A DNA stretch of 64,000 bases from Stenotrophomonas sp. 57 (GCF_030291075.1 NZ_CP127407.1:1300001-1364000), one strand, 5' to 3'. Positions 27,117-35,946 are shown, numbered from the stretch's first letter. Notes: generated from the letters alone by a model not told the origin. Program-made: numbers and translations.

Positions 27117-28448
27117 ATGGACCAGCAAGTCGAAGCAGCGTGCACTGCTCTGGATGAATTTACTTCTGCGGTGGAGCGGACGTTTAATGGCGTGACCAAC
27201 CCGCTCCAGCAGCAGATCGGTTGGATGGCGCCTGCACTCACGCCACAGGAGATTGCCGCCGTTCCGGCGCGGTTGGCTCAGCGTATCAGGGATGCGGATC
27301 TCGCTTTCGATGAGACTGACCCCGACGAGCAAGATCAAGCGGACTTGATCGCCAGCCTTCCCACCCAGCTCACCATACTGACTAGCAATCTGGGCAATCT
27401 TTCGGGCGGTAACATAGGTCAGGCAGGTTGGGCGTTCTTTGAGACGTTCAATCAGTGGGAGCGCACTCTTTTTCCAACTGGCGTGTGGGCCGAGCCCGAT
27501 CCAGAGACGCTGCCAGGTCGGCTGCGGCGTCAGCTGAAGCTGACCAAGAAGGCATTGGATGCCATTGTTGTGGATCGAGAGGCTCTCCAAGACCAGTTGG
27601 ACGAGATCAGGCAGGGGGCTCAGCTGATCGGGGATCTTCCGGTCGATGCTGAAATGATTGCTAACGCACGCAAGGACGTTGCAGCAGCACATCAGTCTGC
27701 AGTTGAGGCAGCGTCGAAGTCGAAAGCTGCAGCAGATGGTGCTGCGTCGTCTTTCACCCGGATGGAGGCGTTAGAGGTTGAAGCCAAGAGGGTACTGGAC
27801 GGGATCGAGGCCGTGTATCGCGCCACAACCAGTCATGCGCTCGCTGAGGCTTTCAATAGCAGGGCTAACGCGCTTCGGGTATCGGTTAGGTGGTGGGTCG
27901 GCCTTTTGATCGGTGCACTCGGCGCTGGCGCGTACCTTGGCTACCTCAGAGTCCAAGCAATCTCCGAACTCACAAAGGACCCGACAAGCCAGCAGTTCAT
28001 GTCATTGATCTGGGTTCAGGTCGCCCTTGGGACGCTTTCCCTTGCCGCGCCACTGTGGGTGGCTTGGCTGGCGACGCGTCAAATAGCGCAGCGCTTTCGC
28101 CTAGCGGAAGACTACTCATTTAAAGCGTCCCTTGCGACGGCCTATGAGGGCTACCGTCGCGAAGCCTCACGAATCGATCCGGAATTTGAAAAGGACCTAT
28201 TTGGGTCGGCGCTCCGCCACCTTGACCAAGAGCCGTTACGTTTCATGGCGGAGACTGATCATGGAAGCCCTTATGCGGAGTTTTTCGCGTCGCCAATGTT
28301 CCGTGAAGCTCTGAAAAAGGTTCCAAGCCTGTCTGAAGACCTTAAGGACGTAGTGCTAAAGGCTGTCAGGCGAACTGAGAGTCCTAACAAGTTTAGGTCA
28401 AAGGACCCGCCTCACGGGCCTCGCACGGCGGACGATGATCAGCAATGA
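27117..28448 (+). CDS. Two-TM membrane protein with coiled coil
   Basis: 443 residues, ATG preceded by GGGGGG. An N-terminal helical region of 200 residues ends in an Ala/Lys-rich coil (about 185-215). TM1 (257-277) and TM2 (296-318) form a hairpin, followed by a cytoplasmic domain starting RFRLAEDYSFKASLATAYEGYR (326-347). This post-TM motif, an Arg-rich stretch with an acidic pair, a lysine and then helices, occurs in several membrane proteins of bacterial conflict loci such as the DUF6161 type; the match is by eye. No partner gene with an enzymatic domain is adjacent. Its neighbours are mobilisation genes. Confidence 0.65.
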   Translation: MDQQVEAACTALDEFTSAVERTFNGVTNPLQQQIGWMAPALTPQEIAAVPARLAQRIRDADLAFDETDPDEQDQADLIASLPTQLTILTSNLGNLSGGNIGQAGWAFFETFNQWERTLFPTGVWAEPDPETLPGRLRRQLKLTKKALDAIVVDREALQDQLDEIRQGAQLIGDLPVDAEMIANARKDVAAAHQSAVEAASKSKAAADGAASSFTRMEALEVEAKRVLDGIEAVYRATTSHALAEAFNSRANALRVSVRWWVGLLIGALGAGAYLGYLRVQAISELTKDPTSQQFMSLIWVQVALGTLSLAAPLWVAWLATRQIAQRFRLAEDYSFKASLATAYEGYRREASRIDPEFEKDLFGSALRHLDQEPLRFMAETDHGSPYAEFFASPMFREALKKVPSLSEDLKDVVLKAVRRTESPNKFRSKDPPHGPRTADDDQQ

Positions 28449-28550
28449 GGCGACGATCCCCAATCCGATCCAGACTTCCTTTGGCACCGATGCTATGACG
28501 ACCAGGATTGCGACGATCCAGCCGCCTGCGGTCTGCTTCCTTCTCGCCAT
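28398..28550 (-). CDS. Small membrane protein, possibly a truncated gene start
   Basis: 50 residues from an ATG with AGGGGG upstream, so translation is plausible. A basic start (MARRKQ) is followed by one TM region (WIVAILVVIASVPKEVWIGL) and a basic tail (VRRARPVRRVL). The N-terminus resembles that of membrane-anchored TerB/DUF2726-type proteins, of which only the anchor would remain. It overlaps the 3' end of the convergent gene at 27117-28448 by about 50 bp. Confidence 0.45.
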   Translation of the reverse strand: MARRKQTAGGWIVAILVVIASVPKEVWIGLGIVASLLIIVRRARPVRRVL

Positions 28551-28739
28551 GTGGCCCCCTGCCTTTGGCGCTTCCTTTGGGGCAGTGTAGCTCGCCCACC
28601 CCACTTGAGACGCGCATAGCGAGGACTGGGCGAGGCACTGGAATGGCCAGCGTTTCGCCCATTCAGCATTGGCGTTCAGGGCACTGGAGTGCATGCCCCA
28701 GGCCTTGACGTTGATGGCCGTACGAGTGAGCTGGGATGA

Positions 28740-29006
28740 TCAGTGGGGCGGTGAGAGGCGTGTTTCGTTCACCGTAAGCAGGTGCCGCTGCAGGGCTGCG
28801 ACGATCTCGTTGTCTGGCAGGTTCTGGGCCCCGGCGAGGAAAACGAGTTCGGCCACTTGTCGCCTGCGCTTGGCGTCGTCGCGGCGCTTGATGGCCTTCT
28901 CCCTGGCATCCTGCCGCTGATGCGCCAGAAGCTCTTTGGCTTGAAGCTGGGCCAGCCGATAGGTGGCCCTTTGGATCTGATCTCGGTAGTGATTGGTGGA
29001 TGACAT
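28740..29006 (-). CDS. TraD-like mobilisation accessory protein
   Basis: 88 residues, ATG with AGGAGAAG upstream. It is mostly helical and highly charged, with the pattern AIKRRDDAKRRRQVAELVFLAG followed by LPDNEIVAALQRHL that is typical of small TraD/TraC proteins encoded divergently from MobA/MobL relaxases. Such proteins bind near the transfer origin and assist the relaxosome. It is divergent from the relaxase gene, with a 260-bp region between them that carries the likely oriT. Confidence 0.75.
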   Translation of the reverse strand: MSSTNHYRDQIQRATYRLAQLQAKELLAHQRQDAREKAIKRRDDAKRRRQVAELVFLAGAQNLPDNEIVAALQRHLLTVNETRLSPPH

Positions 29007-29140
29007 GATCTTCTCCTGGTGAAGTCTGTCTCAGTGAAGCAATGATTTCTCATCCGTCAACTTTTGATGGCGACACCGCTTTTGCACTTGAAGCAATTCA
29101 GAAAATCAGAAAAGGAAGATGCAAAAGCAAAGAGCGAAAA

Positions 29141-29190
29141 GCGCACTTAGGCATCACAAGTGATGCGTGCGCAAAGGGCTTCGCCCCTTG
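29141..29190. other. Probable origin of transfer (oriT)
   Basis: Between divergent tra and relaxase genes lies a nested inverted repeat: outer arms GCGCAC (29141-29146) and GTGCGC (29167-29172), inner arms GCATCAC and GTGATGC around a two-base loop. A second small hairpin AAGGGCTTCGCCCCTT follows directly (about 29174-29189). Inverted repeats next to a nick region beside the relaxase gene are the normal layout of MOBQ-type origins. The nick base cannot be placed with certainty. Confidence 0.6.
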
Positions 29191-29265
29191 AACCCCAAGC
29201 CGCTTTGCGACTTGCCAACGGCAAATTCAAAGGCATAAAGAGCTCAAAGAATTGGAGCTCTCTGC

Positions 29266-30789
29266 ATGGCGATCTACCACACCCGTGTCAAAACCTTCTC
29301 CCGTGCCAAAGGCCATTCGGCCGTTGCCGCTGCTGCCTACCGGGCCGGACTCTCGCTCGTCGACGAGCGCACGGGAGCGCGGCACGACTACTCCCGCAGA
29401 GGGGGCGTGGTCGAGAGTCGCTGGGTGGTGCCCTTGAAAGCGCCCGACTGGTCTCTCGACGCCGCCAAGCTCTGGCAAGCGGCCGAAGCGGCAGAGAAGC
29501 GAAAAGACGCGACCGTAGCGCGCGAGTTTGAGATCGCGCTGCCGCACGAGCTCGACGGGCCGCAGCGCTCTGCCCTGACGGCGGACATCGCCCGGGCATT
29601 GGTTGATCGCTACGGCTTTGCAGTCCAAGCCAGCATCCACTCGCCGGGCAGCAACGACGGACTCAATTGGCATGTGCACATCCTCGCTACCACCCGCCGC
29701 TTGGACGCCGAAGGGCTTGCCGACAAAACGCGCGAGCTCGACGGTGGACCCTCGGGGCGCAGCGAAGTGGAGTGGCTCCGGGCGATGGTGGCCCAGCTGA
29801 CAAACCAGCACCTGGCCGCTGCCGAGATCCCAGTGTCCGTCGATCATCGAAGTTTGGAAGCGCAAGCCGAGGACGCCCTTGAGCGCGGAGACATCGTCGC
29901 GGCAGCAATTCTGGGACGGCGCCCAACGATCCACCTGGGCCAGCAGGTCTCAGCATTGGAGCGACGAGGCGTGGAGACCGAGGTTGGCAACGCATTGGCC
30001 AGCATCGTTGCGGACAATCAGAGGGCTGTGCATCAGACAGCGATACGGTTTGAGAGAGCAGCGACGGACACAGACCATGCCCATGGACATGCGTCGATTC
30101 CGCCGAACCGTGTCGAGTTGGGGCCGAAATCGGGCCAAAGCTACATCGAGGACGTAAAGGGATTCGGTCGGCGAGGAATTCTGGCCACTCGCACTCTTCC
30201 CGATGCACCCCAACCATCGCTGCAATCCCTGATGGATAGCGCATATGGACTTTGGCGTGACCTGGTGGCGGCTGGGCTTGAGGACGCGCTTCGGTCCACG
30301 CGCCTGCTTCTACGTCGCCTGGATTTGACCGTTCGCAATGGGGGCGTGGGGAAAAGGGTGCGCAAGGATATCCAGCGAGCGCTACGAGGCTTGGCCGCCG
30401 TGAGGCGACGAGCGACGGAGTGGCTGCGACGGGTAGAGGCCGAACGGCGGGCAGCATCGCTTTTGACGCGCGCGGAGCGGTCCTTGGAGGATTTTGTCGA
30501 ACAACAGCCCCGACCGACAGGCCCTGCACTGGTGGCCTGGGTCCGGCGTCGCGGACGTCGTTTGGCAGCTGTCGAGCAGCGCTTGGATGCCCTGAGGAAA
30601 GCCCGTGCGAAGATTGAGGACGGCCAGGAAGAGGCCTGTGCGGATCAGCTGTCGGCCGCCGTGACAGAGTTGGAAGCCAGCAGCAAGGTGGCCCTGGATG
30701 GGTTAGACGCTCTGCTCGATGAAACGGGAGTCTCCGCAGAGCTGACTGCATCCACGCAGCAAGCCAGGCCTCGGCCTAAGCTTCACTGA
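29266..30789 (+). CDS. MobA/MobL-family relaxase
   Basis: 507 residues. The N-terminal 200 residues form the relaxase: a catalytic Tyr candidate in SAVAAAAYRAG (Tyr25), a first His in IHSP (His125), and the metal-binding motif NWHVHILATTR (His136 and His138). The remainder is helical and Arg-rich, without a helicase or primase domain, so the enzyme nicks and transfers DNA but relies on other factors. This marks the region as a mobilisable element needing a helper conjugation system; no type IV secretion genes are present in the window. A strong terminator follows. Confidence 0.9.
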   Translation: MAIYHTRVKTFSRAKGHSAVAAAAYRAGLSLVDERTGARHDYSRRGGVVESRWVVPLKAPDWSLDAAKLWQAAEAAEKRKDATVAREFEIALPHELDGPQRSALTADIARALVDRYGFAVQASIHSPGSNDGLNWHVHILATTRRLDAEGLADKTRELDGGPSGRSEVEWLRAMVAQLTNQHLAAAEIPVSVDHRSLEAQAEDALERGDIVAAAILGRRPTIHLGQQVSALERRGVETEVGNALASIVADNQRAVHQTAIRFERAATDTDHAHGHASIPPNRVELGPKSGQSYIEDVKGFGRRGILATRTLPDAPQPSLQSLMDSAYGLWRDLVAAGLEDALRSTRLLLRRLDLTVRNGGVGKRVRKDIQRALRGLAAVRRRATEWLRRVEAERRAASLLTRAERSLEDFVEQQPRPTGPALVAWVRRRGRRLAAVEQRLDALRKARAKIEDGQEEACADQLSAAVTELEASSKVALDGLDALLDETGVSAELTASTQQARPRPKLH

Positions 30790-30798
30790 TAGGAATGA

Positions 30799-30824
30799 AA
30801 AGCCCCCGCTGTGGCGGGGGCTTT
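30799..30824 (+). terminator. Rho-independent terminator after the relaxase
   Basis: AAAGCCCCCGC and its exact complement pair around a TGTG loop, ending in CTTT. It lies 10 bp after the relaxase stop and just before the convergent small gene, so it can act in both directions. Confidence 0.85.
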
Positions 30825-30830
30825 GGATGT

Positions 30831-31154
30831 TCAATGAAGCGTTGGCCGCTTGGTCGTTGGCGGCTTGGCCGGCGGGCTGATTCCCCGCCGATCGGCGAGC
30901 AGTTGGTCCAAGGGAGCCAGATCCTCTTTGACCTCCACGCGTTCCTTAGTTGTGGGGGCGGACCGTGGCTGGACGCGCGGTCCGTCGTGAATGAGATCGA
31001 CTGGGTTTCCACCTGCTCTTTGGCGTAAAACCTCGGCGGCGATCTCCAAGGCCACTCGTACATCATCTGAGCGCTCTTTCTGAGTGCGCTGAGCCGCTCG
31101 TTCGATGGTGCCGCTTAAAACCAGCGCGGCGATTCGGGTTTGTGGATCAGTCAT
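30831..31154 (-). CDS. Small hypothetical protein, paralogue of its upstream neighbour
   Basis: 107 residues. The N-terminal half, DPQTRIAALVLSG then TQKERSDDVRVALEIAAEVL, matches the upstream gene's DPRTQITALLLSG then REDRLRDIQAALKLAERVL position by position. The C-terminus is a Pro- and Lys-rich tail. Its start overlaps the end of the upstream paralogue by 4 bp. The family is not one I recognise; the location beside the relaxase suggests an accessory mobilisation or maintenance role. Confidence 0.6.
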   Translation of the reverse strand: MTDPQTRIAALVLSGTIERAAQRTQKERSDDVRVALEIAAEVLRQRAGGNPVDLIHDGPRVQPRSAPTTKERVEVKEDLAPLDQLLADRRGISPPAKPPTTKRPTLH

Positions 31155-31399
31155 GGTTCCTCCGTCGTTGGTGCGTGCCCGTCGTCGGTTAACTGAGCAT
31201 CGATGGGTTGGATCGGGCTTTTTCCTGAAGACCTGCCCAAGACGCGCTCCGCGAGCTTTAGAGCGGCTTGAATGTCTCTCAAGCGGTCTTCGCGAGTGCG
31301 ATGGACGGTGGGATTGAAGCTGCCGCTCAGAAGTAGCGCGGTGATTTGGGTTCGTGGATCTAGCAATGTGCGTCTCGGTTGGTGTGTGCTCGTAGCCAA
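31151..31399 (-). CDS. Small hypothetical protein, paralogue of its downstream neighbour
   Basis: About 82 residues from a TTG start; the true start is uncertain because no ATG precedes the conserved part. It shares the DPRTQITALLLSG motif and the following helix with the downstream gene, which makes the two a tandem duplication that has diverged. The stop overlaps the next start by 4 bp, so both are translated from one message. Function unknown. Confidence 0.5.
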   Translation of the reverse strand: MATSTHQPRRTLLDPRTQITALLLSGSFNPTVHRTREDRLRDIQAALKLAERVLGRSSGKSPIQPIDAQLTDDGHAPTTEEP

Positions 31400-31585
31400 C
31401 CAGTTAAGTGAAAATTAGCAAGGGCACTCAGCAGGGAATTGCGCACACAATTGCTACTTAGTCGAAAAGAATTTGCTGGTTCGGGACCGCCCCTTGAAAA
31501 CCCGTCCGCCGTCGCGCAGCCGGTCCCTCAACACGGGCTGACTCGGCCGGTGCTTGGTGACCATAGGCCCAGCATAGCTCGCTAA

Positions 31586-32111
31586 AGAACTCCGCATCCG
31601 ACGAGCTTTGACGGCAAGATCAGCCGCTACAGTTGCGAAGCCGATCTGACCGTCCCCTTTAACAATCCCAGACAGGACGTCTACAAGCTGCGGCTTGAAT
31701 ACACCTCCCAGGCAGTCAATGGACAGCACTTGGTCGAGGTCCAGGTACTTCCTGGAGATCTCATCGGCATTGGAGCGGCAATCAGCTCCAATGTTCGGAC
31801 CCGAACACAAGCCATGGCTCCCGCAGCTGCGGCTCCAGTCGAAGAGTCACAGGCAATGGACGTTGATCCTGCTTATGATTCAGCGATCTCGACGAAGGTG
31901 GACGATTACCAACAGTCCAACTCGGACGAGCCGCTGGCCTATGCGGCGTCGACTGGGCCCAGCTTTGACTGTGGGAATCGCACGGCAACCCCCAGCAGCT
32001 AACGAGCGTGTATGGCCGTTGTCGGAACCTGATCGCAGCGCGTCCTACGGGGTGATCGGCATCAAGGGCGACACCGACTATCCGGTTTACGAGGAAACGC
32101 TGAGCGGCTAA
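31586..32111 (+). pseudogene. Remnant of a secreted protein with an LprI-like (DUF1311) segment
   Basis: From just after a TAA at 31583, a frame without a start codon reads FDGKISRYSCEADLTVPF, then EYTSQAVNGQHLVEVQVLPG, and ends with GPSFDCGNRTATPSS before a TAA at 32000. The last motif is the start of LprI-type domains (SFDC followed by a Thr-Pro/Glu segment). The start and the C-terminal part are missing and a shifted frame continues to about 32111. An antisense frame exists here but reads less like protein. A broken gene is the best explanation. Confidence 0.5.
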
Positions 32112-32161
32112 GCAGTCGGCTGACCCTGCCACTGAGTCAACGATCTCTTCTAAGGGGGCTT

Positions 32162-32722
32162 CTAGCGATCGTTTACGGCGGAAAACGCACTCCACCAAGC
32201 CATCGCACGGTGCTTATTAGCGGAGTCTGGAAGGGTCTCTAGGAGCCTTTCGACCTCCGACAGTCTGGGATGCCCAATGGCAGCCATGCCTTTGACAAAA
32301 TCGATGTCCTTGTCGCGGCCAGCACAGAGCTTGGAGATCAGCAGGTCCTCATACGAAAGCGCCATAAAGGTATCCCGTGCGACATCGCCTGATTGGTATG
32401 GGATGAGCCTATCGCGCCAACCAGGAGCTAGGATCGCTGTGGCGACTTCCACGCCATCTGCATGGTAGCCATAAGTCCGGTCAAAAATTGAGGCATCGCC
32501 GAAGTTCTTGTCGATGATGTCCGTAACGGCTTCTGACTCTCGTTGCGGTTCATCCAACAGGGCGATGTCGATTTCCCTGGAGAAGAACAAAACATCGGAC
32601 GAAAAATATCTAGGATCGAGATGAGCCAAAATGGCTTGGCTGCCGATCAGTAGGAATCGGTGCTCATGCCCGGTTGCCTCATCGACTGCGCGCAGGACGT
32701 GGTCAAGCTGCTCTGGCTTCAT
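32162..32722 (-). CDS. Nucleotidyltransferase-like protein (DUF6036/AbiEii type)
   Basis: 186 residues. LLIGSQAILAHLDPRYF followed by REIDIALL is the nucleotidyltransferase core: a GS motif, then an acidic pair Glu/Asp-x-Asp about 23 residues later. The C-terminus is helical with LSYEDLLISKLCAGRDKDIDF, the motif seen in AbiEii and DUF6036 toxins where a helix carries a conserved Lys and an acidic pair. It overlaps its upstream partner by 20 bp, typical of toxin-antitoxin or paired genes. I infer a toxin-like nucleotidyltransferase with a cognate partner; the acceptor is unknown. Confidence 0.65.
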   Translation of the reverse strand: MKPEQLDHVLRAVDEATGHEHRFLLIGSQAILAHLDPRYFSSDVLFFSREIDIALLDEPQRESEAVTDIIDKNFGDASIFDRTYGYHADGVEVATAILAPGWRDRLIPYQSGDVARDTFMALSYEDLLISKLCAGRDKDIDFVKGMAAIGHPRLSEVERLLETLPDSANKHRAMAWWSAFSAVNDR

Positions 32723-33110
32723 TGTGCCTCAGCGCTCGAACTTCCCACTTGACCAAGTCAAACAATCGATTCCGCTCTTGCTCGGAAATCAAGGACAGGA
32801 AGGGGGCAGGGGAGCACGAGCGCAACACCTGGCCCTCATTGTCGTCTACAGAGGTGAGCACCTCCACGACTGCTGCTATACCTTGCTCAATGAGTTCTCG
32901 CCAGCGATGCAGGTATTGGGGCGAGCAGGCATGTTCGCCTGTTTCAAGAGCAATCTCCAAAAACGTCCTGGCCGTGGCCAAAACTTCCGGGTGGTGAGGC
33001 AAGCGGCGGCCCACCTCGCGCCAAAGCACGCGAGATTGGTACCAAGACACTGGCGGGAGCCAGGTGCCCGTGGAACAATCGGCAGGGGTCAGTAGGGGGC
33101 GCATATTCAT
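32703..33110 (-). CDS. Partner of the nucleotidyltransferase (antitoxin candidate)
   Basis: About 135 residues from the ATG at 33110; an earlier TTG (33122) and a later ATG (33104) are also possible. The protein is helical, without membrane segments, and contains ARTFLEIALETGEHACSPQYLHRWRELI and a C-terminal segment LISEQERNRLFDLVKWEV. It precedes and overlaps the nucleotidyltransferase gene, so both are produced together. It has no obvious DNA-binding motif. Antitoxin is the natural guess from position only. Confidence 0.5.
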   Translation of the reverse strand: MNMRPLLTPADCSTGTWLPPVSWYQSRVLWREVGRRLPHHPEVLATARTFLEIALETGEHACSPQYLHRWRELIEQGIAAVVEVLTSVDDNEGQVLRSCSPAPFLSLISEQERNRLFDLVKWEVRALRHNEARAA

Positions 33111-33375
33111 ACGATAAGCCAACTGCCTTGGAGGTCAAGCTAGGTCGGAGGGTGTCTCATTTAGTGCTGAGACTGAAGGCCCTAAAACGTTGCAGCCAAG
33201 AGGTATCAGGAACACAACGGTCTGTAGGTCCTGCTTCGAAGGCGCGCCCACACTGTGTTTGAGGACGAGACGTGGATGTCCCTCTCAGTGACGCTGGATG
33301 GGCGACTAAGTCGGTTGAGCAGACGCGAAGCCGGACAGTGCTTGTCAGCTGTGAAGGCTGCGATAGAAACGCATC

Positions 33376-34194
33376 TTAGGTCCGTCGACGATCTCGCTCT
33401 CGGATATTCTTCACATACTTGGCATCCTTGGCGGACTCCGCGGGAAGGTTCAACAGCACGTTCGCCAAGGTTGCGATCGATTCATCGGACAAGCGGAACG
33501 ACGCAGGAAGCCCACTCAAGCCTGCGTGTTGATTCTCCGCGATCCCTTCTTCAATGGCTCGAACAAAGTCAGCCACGGACGGGCGTGAGGTCTGGGACAT
33601 GGCCGCCGAGCGGGGGTCATGGGAGTGCACATTGGCATTCTCTGCGTCAGTCCCAATGGCCCGAATCATTTCCGAGAGGCTTGGCCAATACTTCAGGTCG
33701 AACTGACAGAGGTTTTCCAGCCTTTCCTTCAGGAAAGACTTGTAATGCCCATTACATTCGCTGGCCCGGTCGATGACTTCGACAGGGTGATACAAGGTGT
33801 CACTGCTGAACGGTCCGCGGTTGTTTATCTGTTCCCTTTCTTCCAGTAGTTCCGCCATGTGATCCGCCAGGCCAGCAATGGCCTCATTGACTTTGTCCAA
33901 GCGCTTGCGGGCTGAACGATCGGCGATGTTCTTCTCGGGCGTCCAATGCGCTCCAGTGGCGAGCACGCAGAACTCAAGAAATACCTTCCACTCAATGCCG
34001 TCAAAACCCAGGGACCGCTCAAGTTCCTGGTAGACCGAGCGAAGTTCCAGTCCTCGGCTGAGCATATTCCGAGCCACCTCACTTTCCGAAGGAACGATGT
34101 CTTCGGCCTCGTTTCGGCGGATCTGCTCCTGTAGAAAATCTTCACATTTGAGTTGGGCGTTGTTCAAAGACACTGCGGTGCTTCCTGGCTTCAA
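33376..34194 (-). CDS. Hypothetical protein
   Basis: 272 residues, predicted largely helical and acidic in the middle. Charged helices (RKRLDKVNEAIAGLADHM, ELLEEREQINNRG) and a Lys/Leu-rich segment (SFLKERLENLCQFDLKYW) are visible. No signal, membrane or catalytic motif recognised. It lies between the nucleotidyltransferase pair and an IS3 remnant. Composition fits the island rather than the core genome. Confidence 0.6.
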   Translation of the reverse strand: MKPGSTAVSLNNAQLKCEDFLQEQIRRNEAEDIVPSESEVARNMLSRGLELRSVYQELERSLGFDGIEWKVFLEFCVLATGAHWTPEKNIADRSARKRLDKVNEAIAGLADHMAELLEEREQINNRGPFSSDTLYHPVEVIDRASECNGHYKSFLKERLENLCQFDLKYWPSLSEMIRAIGTDAENANVHSHDPRSAAMSQTSRPSVADFVRAIEEGIAENQHAGLSGLPASFRLSDESIATLANVLLNLPAESAKDAKYVKNIRERDRRRT

Positions 34195-34379
34195 GTGGCT
34201 CCAACGATAGGGGGCATGTCGAAACCCGTCGACATCTGAAACGCGATTTCCGATCTGGCTTTGGGATCCTGACTCTGACTGCTGCCCGCGCGGGAGGGAT
34301 GAACAGGTAGTCCAGCAGCCCCGCGAGCCACCAATGTAGGGTTCGCCTTGCCCCGCCGCTGGGGGTTCCGCCCGTTCTC

Positions 34380-34843
34380 ATGGACAGTTAAAAGAAGGCC
34401 GACTCCGGCCATGAGGAGTGTTCATGTCAATACGTAGGAAGTTCAGTGCCGAGCTCAAGCGCGGTGCGGTGGAGGAGATGAGCCAACCGGGCATCAGCTA
34501 CGCCTAGGTGGCCCGGGAGTTGGAACCCGCGACAGTCTGCTGACCCGCTGGAAGCGCGAGGCGTAGAACTCGGAATCGGCCGCCTTCGATGGCAGCGGAA
34601 CGCCACGTGACGAAGAGTTGACTCGAATCAAGCGCGAGTTGGCGTGGGTAAAGCAGGAACGGGGTCTTTTGCGAGAAGCGGCGGCGTTCTTTGCAAAGGG
34701 ATCATCCTGAGGTATCAGGTGATCGAACGTTGCCTCAACGAGTTCCCAGTCTGACTGATGGGCCGCTGCCTTAAGGTAACGACCAGCGGCTACTACGAGT
34801 GGAGTATGCGTACCTCGAGTGCCCGGAAGGTCATAAGTGAACG
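34380..34843 (+). mobile_element. IS3-family remnant (OrfA and start of OrfB, with stops)
   Basis: The left end TGGACAGTTAAAAG (34381) looks like an IS3 terminal repeat. An ATG at 34424 opens MSIRRKFSAELKRGAVEEM, a typical OrfA helix-turn-helix start, soon interrupted by TAG and further stops. Later pieces read VKQERGLLREAAAFFAKG (end of OrfA, slightly altered) and, in OrfB frame, RYQVIERCLNEFPV and TTSGYYEW. The sequence ends at the 3' end of the CD-NTase gene and the rest of OrfB is missing. Non-functional. Confidence 0.8.
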
Positions 34844-35946
34844 GATCTAATGAGTTGGCGCCGCTCGCTGTGGTTGTTCGCAGGAAGTCCGATGCTGTTC
34901 TCGTTTGCGACGGCTTCAAGTAGCCTGTCTACTTCACAAGAAAGGGTCAACAAGGAGCTCCACTTGGCTGGACTGTCAAAGATGAATCGCGTCCCATCCG
35001 GTACGAGTAAAAGCTTTGCGTAATCGGGACGATGATACAGGTCGTCAAGATGGCGCTGAGTCTCCGCTAAGACGGCGAGCTCATACGAATGTCCGGTCCG
35101 CAGAGCTGCCATGTCGGCGTGGAACATGATGGCAGCAAGGTCGAAGCTCGTGAGCATGATGTCCTGATCCGCGTCTGCCTTGATATTCTTGATGAGTCGA
35201 ATGGCTTTCTTCAAAGAACCCATGGCAACAAGGTCTCGATCTGAAACTTCCTTGATGTGCTTAAATGGGTAGTTAGTCATCGTGGCATTGTTCTTCTTGT
35301 CCAAGATGATGACCCCCCGATCATGGAATGCTCCACTACGTTGGTAATCGGCAGAGTCATACCAATGGGAAGGCACAACATCAATTGAGCGGGGAAGAGA
35401 GCCGCCTGAGATCTTGATCGCTTTGCTCCCGCGCTTATCTACTGTCGCGGCTGGAAAGGCGCTTTCGAGCTCGGATTCTTCTTGTGCGCGCAGGTCTTTA
35501 AGTTGCTGCAATGAAGTTAGGGTTGTGGGGTAGTAGGCGCCTGATGTTCCTCGCGGACCGCTGGGGTCGTAGCTCAAAAATTGCGATGAGATAAGAGTAA
35601 GAAGATCTACATCGCTGACGCCACGAATGTGCACATTGAGTGGTACGGAGCCTTGTAGGTGAAACTCAAGCGTGAACCGTTCGATGCGGTTTCCTAGCTG
35701 CTTCGCTACACGCAGGGCGGTCTCTATGCTGATGCGCGTGTAGTCTGCGTCGACTTCCTGCATCGCACCCAAAACATAGCGAGTGTTGGGCTTGCTGGTT
35801 GCTTTTGTCTCCCAGGCCTCCTGCTTCCAAATCTTCTCTATGTACTTGGCCAGCGCAGCGCTATCCTGCGCCATGAGGTTAACTCGATCTTCGCCACTGC
35901 GTCGCGCTTTCAGTGCGGCAATACGCTGATCAACGGTTCTTGCCAT
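34831..35946 (-). CDS. CBASS CD-NTase (cyclic-oligonucleotide synthase)
   Basis: 371 residues. The nucleotidyltransferase core is clear: LEFHLQGSVPLN with Gly99-Ser100, then GVSDVDLL with Asp112 and Asp114, and a third acidic residue Asp189 in SIDVVPSHW. This GS-x11-DxD...D arrangement is that of cGAS/DncV-like enzymes that make cyclic di- or trinucleotides on phage infection. A helical domain follows. Its ATG overlaps by one base the stop of a gene for a Cap15-like effector. No Cap2/Cap3 or HORMA/TRIP13 genes are present, so the unit looks like a minimal two-gene CBASS. An IS3 remnant abuts the 3' end but leaves the frame intact. Confidence 0.82.
   Translation of the reverse strand: MARTVDQRIAALKARRSGEDRVNLMAQDSAALAKYIEKIWKQEAWETKATSKPNTRYVLGAMQEVDADYTRISIETALRVAKQLGNRIERFTLEFHLQGSVPLNVHIRGVSDVDLLTLISSQFLSYDPSGPRGTSGAYYPTTLTSLQQLKDLRAQEESELESAFPAATVDKRGSKAIKISGGSLPRSIDVVPSHWYDSADYQRSGAFHDRGVIILDKKNNATMTNYPFKHIKEVSDRDLVAMGSLKKAIRLIKNIKADADQDIMLTSFDLAAIMFHADMAALRTGHSYELAVLAETQRHLDDLYHRPDYAKLLLVPDGTRFIFDSPAKWSSLLTLSCEVDRLLEAVANENSIGLPANNHSERRQLIRSVHL

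Noticed and set aside
29687..30751. 354-codon minus-strand frame opposite the relaxase
   Set aside because: Arg- and Pro-rich shadow; the relaxase frame has all catalytic motifs.
31454..31810. Minus-strand 118-codon frame opposite the LprI-like remnant
   Set aside because: Its end looks somewhat protein-like, but the plus-strand frame has the better-defined secreted-protein motifs; it remains a minor alternative.
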